Source: Nematostella vectensis
Lineage: Eukaryota > Cnidaria > Anthozoa > Actiniaria > Edwardsiidae
Length of the DNA stretch: 60,000 nucleotides
Direction: 5' to 3'
Assembly: GCF_932526225.1 (NCBI RefSeq)
Contig: NC_064037.1
Span: forward strand, 17,214,471 to 17,274,470
The number at the start of each line of letters is the position of its first letter. Positions within the stretch are counted from its first letter, which is position 1. The notes beneath the pieces are model-generated. The model was given only the letters and a program-made list of their open reading frames with translations. It was not told the DNA's origin and made no database searches. The translations under genes and the position numbers were made by a program. Positions 1-13,200 of the stretch are shown here, piece by piece.

Positions 1-689
1 TAGTCGGGAGGTTGGCAGTGTTGCAGACGGTGATATGGGTGAGATGTCTATTTGCACAGTATAGCCGCTTATGACAGATGTTGTGTGCATATATTCCTTC
101 CGTATATACACCTATTCCAAGAAACGTTTCTAATGCAAACGGCGAATTGCAAATGGCAGTTCTCCTTCATTTGAAAAAAAATTAATAAAATGAGACTCAT
201 GAAACCTTCGGTAGTCGTTCTTCCATTTTCCAATCGTCATTTGCTGTTTGCATTGTTAAAGGTTTTTTGAAATAGGTGTAATGGCTTTTTCGACTAAAGT
301 TGCCCTCAAGGAAACAGGTATGGTAGCCCGCTGTGATTCATGGGTAATGCATAAATGGCTGAATCCTCGTCTCCGGTAACCATGTTTACATGCACATGAA
401 CAATAATGCTACAAATCTGCAAATCTATCTAAGGATTTATATACGCTTTGCCGACACACCCATACAGCACTATGAGCTACGAAACTTGGATACTTCAAGT
501 GCAACCTTATTTTAAATAGTTGTATTCATGTTTTTTTTACTACGTAGAAGGTGATCAGGTGTCACATTTGATATGTACGAAGATCACATTCTACCCAATC
601 TACAGCCACACCCATCCAAAACCCAATCGTAGACCACACGAATAGCGCTTATACAAACCATGTTCTAAAGCGCTTCACATTTAAAATCC
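1..689. other. No gene seen; upstream or intronic DNA of RIM-BP
   Basis: AT-rich single-copy sequence without a convincing exon on either strand. It is probably intron of the RIM-BP gene, whose earlier exons must lie before the window. Confidence 0.5.
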
Positions 690-873
690 TATTATGAACG
701 TCAATTCCTGGAGAATTGAGAAACACAAGCTTCTAGAAAGCTCACATCCGTTCAACAAGTCAAATTCAGGGCCGTGAAACAGAAAGATACTATCCATGTC
801 TCGACCGGGAATCGAACCCGTTTCAGCAGAGGTGAGAGGCCCCATACGCTGACGCGCTAACACACTGGGTCAC
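690..873 (-). mobile_element. tRNA-derived SINE-like element (head and short body)
   Basis: Read on the minus strand, the segment begins with a tRNA-like head. An A-box-like motif near 860-873 (TGACCCAGTGTG, or TGGCCCAGTGTG in the neighbouring copies) is followed about 55 bases later by a perfect RNA polymerase III B box (GGTTCGATTCC, near 803-813). About 100 bases of non-tRNA sequence follow. This order is the classical layout of a tRNA-derived SINE. A functional tRNA is unlikely because I cannot fold a full cloverleaf with paired acceptor ends. The element lies upstream of the first visible RIM-BP exon, probably in an intron. Confidence 0.5.
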
Positions 874-1175
874 CTGTGGTGAGAGGCCCCATACGCTGAC
901 TCGCTAACACACTGGGCCACCTGTGGTGAGAGGCCCCATTCGCTGACGCGCTAACACACTTGGCCACCTGTGGTGAGAGGCCCCATACGCTGACGCGCTA
1001 ACACACTGGGCCACCTGTGGTGAGAGGCCCCATACGCTGACGCGCTAACACACTTGGCCACCTGTGGTGAGAGGCCCCATTTGCTGACGCGCTAACACAC
1101 TTGGCCACCTGTGGTGAGAGGCCCCATTCGCTGACGCGCTAACACACTTGGCCACCTGTGGTGAGAGGCCCCATT
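824..1175. repeat. 47-bp tandem array made from the A-box half of the SINE/tRNA head
   Basis: The phrase CACCTGTGGTGAGAGG recurs at 871, 918, 965, 1012, 1059, 1106 and 1153, an exact 47-base period with few substitutions. The unit is the A-box side of the adjacent tRNA-like head and lacks the B box. The array stops about 42 bases before the acceptor of the first visible RIM-BP exon. Open frames crossing it are repeat artefacts. Confidence 0.85.
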
Positions 1176-1217
1176 CAACTCCTTTTCTAACACTTAACGG
1201 ACCAACTTTGTTGCCAG

Positions 1218-4200
1218 GTGACCTCGAGGATAATGATGGTAGCCAGTGTGTGGTCGATATGGACGACAGTATCGGTCCGAATCGGCCAAAGGACTCGGAC
1301 GACACAGCAACTAGTAGGAGCCCGCGAAGCAAAGGTAAATGGAGCTAGAGTGTTCATAGGAGCGCGAGAAGCAAAGGTGAATGGAGCTAGAGTGTTCATT
1401 TCGATAATCCAGTATCTTTACCGGCGCCTATTACTTGCATCTTCAAAACTCATTTGCTCTAGCCAGGTAGCCACTTCCCACAAGAATGGATGCGTTAGAG
1501 AATGTAATTGTTTGATTTTCTTATCATGTGTTTGCCTTGTTCTTATATCGATTTTCTCGATTTAACTACGGCCCTTTGCCATATAGATTTCATTTTACAA
1601 CAAGCAAAATTATAAGCAAATGATATCCATTTCGTTTTTTGCAGGAAAGCGAGTAATGCAAGCAGACGCCAGTAGAAGTGATGTTTCTCTGGATGTCCCG
1701 GATAAGGGGCAAACGAATCCCGAGGAGGAGGTAGAGGGGGAGCACTTGGCGGTCTACATAGCGCGCTACAGCTATGACCCACAACAACACTCGCCAAACG
1801 ATGCGCCACAAGAAGAGCTTGCATTCCAGGCCGGGGACTATCTCTACATATTTGGGGACGTAGACGAGGTATGAAGGGGAGGGAGAGAGGTCAAAAGGAG
1901 GGGGGTAGGAAAAGCTTGTATTCATTGGGGTATTATTAGAACATTTTTGGGTATTATTAGAACATTTCACAGCATGCTGTGAAATCATGCAAATTGAAGA
2001 GTTAACAAACACACAAACAAGATGACAAGAGTACTTTATTAAACTTTATAAACATTTTAGATTTCGGTACCTATTTGAGAGGTGTCCATTTTTCTTGTGT
2101 TCTAGGATGGGTTCTATGTTGGCGAGCTCATGGATGGTCAGCGAGGGCTGGTCCCTTCCAATTTCGTGGAGAAAGTTGCTGGTAAGTAAAGCAAGTTGAC
2201 ATCGGGCCTCCCTCCATAAAGACCATAATGGCAAAATGCCTAACTTAGAATGAAGTAAAAAAGTCCTGAAGAAATCTTGATAAAGACGAAAACTTGATAG
2301 ATTCGACTGTCAATATTTGGTTTATCATATTCTTACATATTAACAAGAATGCCTACTTGTCGTTTGAGTGTAGCAAGCTCGTATATAATGAAGGGTTTTT
2401 GTTGTTTAATCAGCGTAATGTAGTCACGTTGTAATACTTCGCTTTGTAGATGAAGATGAGATGTCGTGGATGATGAACGGAACAGGTGAGTTGGTAAACA
2501 CTGAACGATGATGATAGCTTATGTGATGATAGTGATATGATGATAACTTATGGGGTGATAGTGATATGATGATAGCTTATGTGGTGATAGTGATATGATG
2601 GTAGCTTATGGGGTGATAGTGATATGATGGTAGCTTATGGGGTGATAGTGATATGATGATAGCTTATGGGGTGATAGTGATATGATGATAACTTAAGGGG
2701 TGATAGTGATATGATGATAACTTATGGGGTGATAGTGATATGATGATAACTTATGGGGTGATAGTGATATGATGATAACTTATGGGGTGATAGTGATATG
2801 GATAAGGATATGATGATATCTTATGGGGTGATAGTGATATGATGATAACTTATGGGGTGATAGTGATATGGATAAGGATATGATGATAGCTTATGGGGTG
2901 ATAGTGATATGATGGTAGCTTATGGGGTGATAGTGATATGATAGTTTATGTGGTGATAGTGATATGATGATAACTTTTGGGGTGATAGTGATATGGATAG
3001 TGATATGATGGTAGCTTATGGGGTGATAGTGATATGATAGTTTATGTGGTGATAGTGATATGATGATAACTTATGGGGTGATAGTGATATGGATAGTGAT
3101 ATGGATAGTGATATGATGGTAGTTTATGTGGTGATAGTGATATGATAGCTTATGGGGTGATAGGGATATGATATCTATGGTATATATGGTAGCTATGCCT
3201 TTGCCGATGATAATGACAGAATCGACCATTTTACTGTGCTGACGTTGACGGATGCTAGGATTATTGTTTTTATGACTACGGCATTCCATGATAGTAGTTT
3301 TTCCGTCTTTATCTGCGTCTTCGTTTTGTTTTGCAGACGAAGCGTATGACAGCAGTGAAGAGGAGGAAGCCGAACGTAAGTTCATTTGTCCGCTACCCAT
3401 GTGGATGTAGTGCACAGATAGGCGATTAAACACGAGGTTACGGTTGTGAGTGTTACCATTCACCTTTGTTCAGTGCGCCTGGACAAAAGCCTTCTTGTTT
3501 CACAAGATAAGTTTTCTTAAATGACTTCATTAAATACTTAGTGGATAAACACGATAAAGTATTTTGAAATTATTTCCCTTATAATTCGTGCCAAGCATTA
3601 GTGCAACATAAAGTATAAAATGGTCGCTTAAGGGCGTCACGGGAGGGAATACGTAAAATGTTAACTGGTGTAAATGTTATCTAAAGTAGAAGCTCTTCGA
3701 CGGCGAGACGCAGCCGACGCTGTTCTTACCCAGAAGGCCCTACTGGAGCCCGTTAAACTCCTCCAATTTTCGGGTAAAATTTAATCGTTCTACGTGTGAT
3801 GTCGTTTTGAAATCTAAAAGTCAAGGCTACTGTAAATTGCACGTTAAAACTATAAATTCGTCGATAAACATCTTTAATCATTGATAGAATAATCTCAAGG
3901 TTAAAAAATTAAAGTAAAATAGTACTCGAAGTTATAAATTGAAAATTGAAACAGATTTTAGACTCATAATTTTATAATAATGCATTCAATCCTAGAAAGT
4001 TCTATTTGTTACGAAATTATTGACACAAATAGTACCATGTGTTCCTGTAGGCAAACTTCATCGTAACTTACGGCTGAATGTGGAGCACATCCAGGACGCA
4101 AACCTCGCCGACATCGTGGAGGAGGAAGAGGACGATGGCGGGAGCGTGACAGAAGAGTCACGTGAGGTGCTGCTCAGCCAGGATGGCGTAACAAGTGACG

Positions 4201-7200
4201 ACACCGACTTCGAGCCTGCGAGTAAGTCAGCGACTCCCTTGATACCCGCTATTTGTTTCCCAGAAGCCTCTAGGCTAAACCTTGTGTTTCCAAAGGAATA
4301 CCATCGCCAAAGCGTGTCTCTCTCGAGCGCCAGTTCACACGGAGCGTGCTTCTTAACTGGAAGGCTCCTGACCTACCGTCAGAGGAGATCCGAGGCTACG
4401 GGGTCTACGTGAATGGAGATATGCGAATGATGTTGAAGGGCAGTAACCGAACAAAGGCTCTCATAGAGAACATAGACCCTGACAAGGTACACTAAGATGC
4501 CCATAGTGTTATTATATATGACTAGTGACGACACGGCTTGGCAGAGCATACGACACGGCTTGGCACGGCACAGAATACGACACGTCTTAGCACGGCACAG
4601 AATACGACACGGCTTAGCACGGCACAGAATACGACACGGCTTGGCACGGCACAGAATACGACACGGCTTAGCACGGCACAGAATACGACACGGCTTAGCA
4701 CTGCACAGAATACGATGCGGCTTAGCACGGCACACAATACGACGCGGCTTAGCACGGCACAGAACACGACACGGCTTAGCACGGCACACAATACGACACG
4801 GCTTAACACGGCACAGAACACGACACGGCTTAGCACGGCACACAATACGACACGGCTTAGCACGGCACACAATACGACACGGCTTGGCAGAGCATAGACA
4901 CGGCTTGGCATGGCACAGAATACGACACGGCTTACCACGGCACAGAACACGACACGGCTTGGCACGGCACAGAATACGAAGCGGCTTGGCACGGCACAGA
5001 ATACGAAGCGGCTTAGCATGGCACAGAACACGACACGGCTTAGCACGACACAGAATACGACAGGGCTTGGCAGGGCACAGAATACGACACGGCTTAGCAC
5101 GGCACACAATACGACACGGCTTGGCAGAGCATACGACACGGCTTGGCACGGCACAGAATACGACGCGGCTTAGCACGGCACACAATACGACACGGCTTGG
5201 CAGAGTATACGAAACGGCTTGGCACGGCACAGAATACGACACGGCTTAGCACGGCACACAATACGACACGGCTTAGCACGACACAGAATACGACACGGCT
5301 TAGCACGGCACAGAATACGACTCGGCTTAGCACGGCACAGAATACGGCACGGCTTAGCACGGCACAGAATACGACACGGCTTAGCACGGCACAGAACACG
5401 ACACGGCTTAGCACGGCACAGAATACGACACGGCTTAGCACGGCACAGAATACGACACGGCTTAGCACGGCACAGAATACGACACGGCTTAGCACGGCAC
5501 TGAATACGACACGGCTTAGCACGGCACAGAACACGACAGGCTTAGCACGGCACAGAATACGACGCGGCTTAGCATGGCACAGAACACGACACGGCTTAGC
5601 ACGACACAGAATTTGACACGGCTTAGCACGGCACAGAATACGACGCGGCTTAGCATGGCACAGAACACGACACGGCTTAGCACGACACAGAATTTGACAC
5701 GGCTTAGCACGGCACAGAATATGACACGGCTTAGCACGGCACAGATTACGACACGGCTGTCATTTGATTATTATCTGATTGTCGCACGGTGCTCGGTGTT
5801 TGGATGTACCGCTTGCTTATCATTGTCCTGTGTTTGTTTTCCGTCTCGTGTTTCTTTCCTACTAACTTACTATTTCGTCATTTTCTCTCTTGATGCAGAC
5901 TTATCGCATATCTGTGCGGACTTTGACAACCCGCGGAGAGGAGTCATTTGACCAGGAGGCCATGCTCACAATCGGCAAAGGTGCGCTAGTAGCTAGAGTA
6001 GGGCAGGTGATCCGTTGCGATCGTACGGTTGTATTAGCTAGTTCCCATATGATTGCAGCTAATTTGACCGTACAATCGCAGCCGGTCGCAAAGTGGTTTC
6101 AAAGATTCGAACACCATCGCACACTGACTGACTGACCAACCGACCGGCCGACCGACCGACCGACTGACCGACCGACCTGTTCCGACCGACTGACCGACCT
6201 GTTTCGACCGACTGACTGACGAAGTGACGAACTGACTGACGGACGGACGGATGGACGAACTGACGGACGGACTGACTGACTTATTAATTTATTTATTACG
6301 TCTTAACAGACGCTAGTGTTGCGCCTGAAAACGTCCACGTCACTTCAATATCGCCCACTTCTGCCAAGATCGAGTGGTTGCCCGGCAACAGCTCCTACGC
6401 GCATCAGATCTTCGTCAATGGCGCGCCCCAAAGAACAATCAGGTAGGCAAGAATCACGTTAGTCACGCAACCGCCAGGTCACGCAGCCAGCACACCGCGC
6501 ATCCTGCACGTCACGCAAACAGTACGTCACGCAACCTGCACGTCACACAACAGTACACTCATCACGCTATTTATATGATACCATATCAATTTCACGCTAA
6601 TCTACATTTTACAGCTTAATTGTATCACCCTTATCTGTGACATAGACACTAAATTAATGTCATGTTTGCTCATGGCACGGTGAGCACGTGCCGCTGCTTG
6701 TTAATGTTTGATTCCGTGTCCTAACAGACCGGGCACGTACCAGCATACCTTGATGGACCTCGAGCCTGGTCAACACTACCGCGTGCACGTGCGTGCAAGG
6801 ACGTCCCAGTTCTCGCTGGACGAGAACACGCCCCCCTCAGATGACGACCCTCTGACATCTGCTGTGGAGTTCGCTACCGAGAAGGGAGGTAAACTGCTCG
6901 GTTGATATTTTTCTTTAGATGAACATGAACAAGAGACGAAAGCGTGGCAGAGGTTTTTATTGTGCAGTCTTTAGCCAAGTGGTGTTGGAAACTCTTTAAG
7001 GGACAACCTAAGCCCACCAATAGGTCATTGCATCACTTCAAAGCTGTACGGGATAGTTCAAACAAAAGGGAGAACTTTACTGTCCTATTTTTTGTGATAC
7101 GTGGGAAAATGCCTGTAAAATTTTAGATACCTATGCGTAGTGATTTTGTATGGCGAAAAATTTTAAGGTTGCTGGCATCGATTATATCCACGAGAACAAC

Positions 7201-10200
7201 ACGTAGTTGGTATAACTACTACGTCACGCAACCAGCATGTCACGCAACTAACACGTCACGCAATTAGACCTATACTACCTCTAAGTTTGCGGTTAGCCGT
7301 TACAGGTTTGCGGTTTGACGTACTGGCGAAAACGTGTGGTCGAATTCAACATAGCCAAAAGTATTAGTAATTGTGCAAATTGTCAATGAATATATACTAT
7401 TTCAAGAGTCAAACGATTAAGAACACTAATTCATGGTCTCAAACCTGAGCTCATAGAAAATTTTAGGGGAAAACTGCTGAGGTAAATCACTTACCGCTAG
7501 ACGGTGCTCCTGAGGTCAAAACGCGAACCGCAGACCGCAAGCCTTGTCACGTGACACCCAGAGGTTTGACGTTTGCCGTTTCCGAAAAAAAAAAACGCCG
7601 TGCTAAATGTCTCTATTGTCACACCTTTTCCAGTGCAGTTGGCGTTATTTTCCGTCCAGGTTTTCTCTTACCTGCTCTTTCCCGTGCTAGGTCTCCCTGA
7701 TGCACCGCTTGACGTTACACTCTTACCCAGTGCTCCTGACAACGCGCCAAACTCAATGGAGGTGGCGTGGATGCCAGTGACGATCTCGGATAATGGGACA
7801 TCTAACGGGGCTCGCGTCACTGGATACAAGGTCTACATCAATGATGTCCAGGTTGCCGAGGTATGGGGTATCATCTAATCTTGTCAACTATAGATACTAT
7901 TTTTAATAGTCAATCTGCTATGCAAAATTTACGCAATCGATTCAGATCAAATTATTAAACAGCAATGCATTTTGCATGTATTTTTGTTTTGTGTTATGCA
8001 AATGCAAATATGTGGTTTGTTTCCAGTATGAATGATGCTTTAGCTCCCTTGTGAATACGATTTGACTTTGTTCCTTGCAATAGTCATTAACCAACTGTGG
8101 CCAGTTGCACCATAACACCCGTGACATCACTGATTATGTGCAACGCACTTTCACCAGGTTATGTCACCAGTAGCAGATGGCGTGACGGTCACGTCATGGA
8201 TGACCGAGCGAGCCGTCAAGCGGAGACCCTCTGATATCTTACACTTACACGTTAGAACCCAGTCCCTCAGCGGCGAGTCAACTCCCTCAGACGGCATCGA
8301 CATTCCGCTGAGTTTTTTCGACTTCCGGGCAAACCGTCTCATCCAGAACCACTCCCCAGGGACTCCCTTGAAGGCGACGAGCCAGGGAAGACATCCCGTG
8401 GGGGAGGGGGGAGGGTTGGAGACGCGGACGGAAGTGTACAGCGGGTCTGACTCGGGGACAGAGCTGGAGGACCAAAACCATAATCTGAGGGAGGGGAGGG
8501 AGAGGCCGATAAAAAAGGAAAGAACGATATTCACCAAAACAGTGGAAAACAATCAGAAAGGTGCGCATGCTTCGAAGCCTTTTTTATCAAGTAATGACTC
8601 GCATAATTCGATTTATGGATTGGAATTCTATAGAAAAGCAATGAAGACATTCGTTTTTATTAAATCACTTTTGAAGACTTAATTTAATAACTCGAAGAAA
8701 CAACACTTGGTCAAATTTAGAGAAAAGCGTCTATGAGGAATGGTCACGTTTTCGTGATTAACCCCTGATCACCCCTAATGGCTGAAAAATAGTTGTTAAG
8801 ATGTTTTCCGTAAAATAGGCAAAAGAAAGTTATTTCAGCTACGTTTTTTAAAATGGAATATGGAATAATATAAAACACATATTGTGAGGATGTGTTTATT
8901 GTTGCCGCAGTCCTATTGTCTGACCTTTAGCCTACTCGGTATCCCTTGCGGGCTAGTTCTTCATGTAAGATCCACTGAATTGTCCATAACCCTAGCTTCA
9001 CAGGAGTACTGACCGTAGAGTTTTACATGGAGTACTGACTCACAAGCGGATGACCCAGAAAATTTAAGTTTTTTTTTATCTTCATGACAGCTTGTTTGGT
9101 AAACCATGGTCCCTAAAAAGCTCGTGACCAACCTATTCCTTCTCTCTCCCCAGACACGAGTGACCACACCCCTCTTGTCCCGGAGGCGCGCACCAAGGGC
9201 TCCCCCAAGGTGTGGCAAATAGCCGTGGAAGACGAGACGGACAGCGGAGACAGCAACAAGCGTGAATACGGGGGCAGCAGCGAGGAGGACGAAGCCGTCG
9301 AGATATGCGCCGCGGACCCCCTGAACGGGACCTACAGCCTAGAGAATCCGGGGGAGACAGGATATCAACAACTGGAAGAGGAGGTACAATTAACAAATGG
9401 AATTCTTTTTCTGTGCGTCTGTCTTCAAATAGAATAAAAAAAACAAACTGTCGCGATCTCGTACCAGAACAATGAATACAATACACCAAAAACTGGAAAT
9501 CGACTCTGCCAAAAGAGTCGATTTCCAGTTTTTGGTGTATTGTATTCTGTCTTCAAATAGATACACAATGATTGATATATCAATCATTGTCATGGTTTTC
9601 TTTTCTAAATGGTAAAATAGATTCATCTTCTGGAAGCATCATAAAGTGTAAAGTTATGCTTTACGTTTCCCACTAAGACAGTTTTCCATACGATATTCTT
9701 CTGTTATTTGTTCAGTCACTTAAACACTAAAATCTTCACAGCCTGAAATCGTCAGCGAAAAGGACCAACAGTCGCCCAAAAATGTCCCGAGACCCGAAGA
9801 CGATCAAGCGTCTTCAAGTGATCGTAAGATAAGCACGTTCTCGGAAGCTAATGACATCGACATGGAGGATCTTAATCGATCGCTGGAAGATGCGCAGAGC
9901 CTCAAGACCGCTGAGGCAACTGATGAGGGGAGGGAAGGGGCTAAGGAGTCCTTCATTCGCCAGCTGGAGATGACAACAAGCGACTTGGAGGACTCGAGCG
10001 AAAGCACCCCCTTGTCGGTGATACAAGAGGAGGAGGAAGGTGAGAATGCCAACCATCAGGTCATTTTATTCTTCTAAGTAGTACACAAAAAGCATCCATT
10101 TAAAACGGTTAGATCTGATGAAAAATGTCTAGTAACCTAAACCAAGGTACTGGTAAATAACTGTCTTGTCTTGAGAGCTATGATAGATAGAATTTCTAGC

Positions 10201-13200
10201 CTATATCTAATTCTAAAGCCTATATCTAATCTCCAAATAATATAAAACGCACGGAATAGTCTTGTGTTGCTTTTAGAAGTGATCTGTGTAAAGCTAGAGT
10301 TGATAAGTTCGAGGGTTAAATTTATGCGCGAACTTATGAACAAATTTGCAATAACCAAGCCCTCTGTCCATACCGTGTAAGGCCCTTATTATCTTCGCAT
10401 ATGTTTTAATCGCAACATTCGGCGAAAGACAGTACTAATTTCGTGTAGAATAGGACTACATTGCATTGCATTTCATCATTGGCTGCATGCATAGATATGT
10501 GAAACCCGATCCAAACTTTCCTCACAGCGTTGTCGCTGATAATAGGGACCTCAGGCAAAAACGACGTCAGATATAAACTCCTTAATATAAACCATATTGA
10601 ACTATATGAACTGTATGTCCCACAAATCCTAACAAGCTTTTCCTACCCGTAGACGAGGTAACCGAGCCTCAAGGTGTGGCCAGCCGCTCGTCTCGTACCC
10701 ATTCCGCCACGGAAAGTTTCCTTAGCGATGATGACGTACTAGACCTATTGGATGAGGAACAGGAAGAGAACCGCGCCCCAGGAACAGCCGTTACTGCTGC
10801 CAACGTACGGCGACTGTCTCACGAAGCCTTACAGATATCACAGGGGGCCATGGTGGAGGACGACGGGGATCAGTCATTAGCACCTTACCTCACCAGCCAC
10901 ACCCTCCAGGAGCGGGAGGCCGTCATCCCTACCCCTACTATTCAAACATCCGATAACTTAATGGAAGGTTAGGAGAAGCACGCATCCTAGACACGCCCTT
11001 AGGAGCGGGTTTTTGATACCTCTACCCTACCCTGCAGACATTTGCTTCTTAAGTCTTTGGCCGCTTTCCAAAACCAATAGCCAACTCCAAATTTCACTGT
11101 TTCTCGAAAACTGGTTATCAATGAAAATAATACGCCAACTAGTGGTAATAAACAATGATCTTGGGTTAAGCTTTCGGCTGGGCAGTATAACAACGAGAAT
11201 TTCGAATATTAGTCTACGGTACTGTTCGTCAATTCTTCCCCTTCTCCGATATCGATATGGGGAATACTATACGCTAAAAAAAGGCTAGAGAATGCGAGAC
11301 ACTCCTCCGTCAATCTTTTCATAGTGAACACAGGGCTATGCAAAATATTGACTTTTTGATTAAGTTATCGAGTATCTGTTGCATGTTACACAGGTATTCA
11401 AATAGAGGAGGAATCCCCCGGAAATAGTGAGTGTAGCAACAATGCCTTTAATGACGCAGAGGCTGATCAGGGGAATGCCACACCACAACGAACCTCAACT
11501 CCACTGGACTCCAAACAAGGTTACACCCCCCTGGGAATACGCGAGGATAGGCAGGGGGATGCTGATGACGGGTATGGCCAGGGGGGTGATGATACCAACC
11601 TGACGTATACCCTGGGGGATAGTGAAGTACCCGAGGATGACCAGGAAGGGTTAGTGAGGATATTCATCGCGCTTTATGATTATGATCCGAGCACGATGTC
11701 ACCAAACCCGGGAGCTGAAGAGGAGGAGCTGAAGTTCAGCGAGGGAGATCTAATCAAGGTATGTCTGTCTGCCTTTTTGTCTCTCTATCTCTGTGTTTGT
11801 CTGGAGTAAGTACGCAGCTGCTTTGTCTCCTATTATCTTCTATTATGTTCTACAAAGGAGTTCTTTTGTCTCTATTTTTCTCGTTCTTTGTGTCGAGGTG
11901 CGAATATTGTTCATTTGCCCAATCAAATTGCATCTTGTAAGAGCTGCGTACTGACCCGTACTTACCCTTACTGTCTGTGCCTTTATTTACTCTAACTGTT
12001 CAATTGTGCTCACCAGATATTTGGCGAGAAAGATGAGGATGGTTTCTACTGGGGCGAGTGTGAGGGTGTCACAGGCTTTGTACCTTACAACATGGTCTCC
12101 GAAGTGCAAGTCGAGGACGATGACCTTGCAAATCAAGCCCCGTCCTCCTTACCCCAAGCATACGAACCCTCCCTCCCACAGGATAACTTATCGTACTATC
12201 CTCGGGAAGAAACTAGCACCCAGGTCCTCGAGCAAAGCGGGCAGGTCGAGCCGCTCGATTTAGAAGAAACTGGACCCTACCAGGACGGGACTGAAGGAAT
12301 CCATCTGGAGGAGACCACTGGCCAGGAGGACGAGGCCCTAGATGGCAATCGGGAGGATTATCCTGAAGAAAATGCGGAATTCGCGGAGTTCCAGGACCCG
12401 AGAGACAGCCTTAACTACAGCTTGCCGCCAAAGAAGATGATCGCGCTATTTGACTACGATCCGAGAATTCTCTCTCCCAATCCTGACAGCGAGGTAGGGA
12501 TCAGGGTGGAGGGTGGGATCAGGGTACTAATCGAAGCCAGCCTTAAGAATCCCTCATTGATCTTAATGGTAATGCGCCTCACCACCCCCAGTAAGATGGT
12601 GCTCACTAACCTTTCGGGCTTTGTGTTGTAGGTGGAACTCAGCTTCCATGTGGGTGACGTCGTACTTGTGTACGGAGAAATGGACGAGGACGGCTTTTTT
12701 ACGGTTAGTACAGAATTTGTAAAGGTTAGGTCAGGTTTAGTTCAGTCCAGGTTTTTTATTACGAGGGCGTGACGAGTAATACCTTCAAGGGTAATGGTTG
12801 TGTAAAACGCGTGTACTTATTGCGTAACTTGCGGGAGTTAGAAAAGTGTTCCTTGAGTGAAGTGTTCTGTATTTACAGGGTGAATTGAATGGCTTGCGCG
12901 GACTCGTACCTTCAAACTTTCTAGAAGACTTGGTGGAAATGGTGACTCCACCTACGGGTAACAACGTCAGTACGACTCAGGTGAGGGGGAGGGGAGGGGT
13001 GTAGGGAACGGGGTATAATGTATAGGAAATATTCTGGATATAACGATGCAGCAACTCTGTCCCTTGGTTTATCGTTTTTTTAAAAGTTCCTCTTTGTATC
13101 CTGCAAGTCTTTAAAATGGTTTCCAATTCCCCCAACCTCTTTGCTCCTTTGTTCATTTTCTTCGTGAACTTTTATTATGTGAGCATTATATCAGATGTAT

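Noticed and set aside
790-880. Functional tRNA gene on the minus strand
   Set aside because: Only the A and B boxes are convincing; no complete cloverleaf or matched acceptor stem is visible, so a SINE head is a better explanation.
4379-5737. Long open frames on both strands with RHGLAR, TTRLSTAQN or VVFCAVLSR repeats
   Set aside because: They are translations of the 27-base minisatellite in every frame. The period is a multiple of three with few stops, and the region is an intron flanked by matching FN3 halves.
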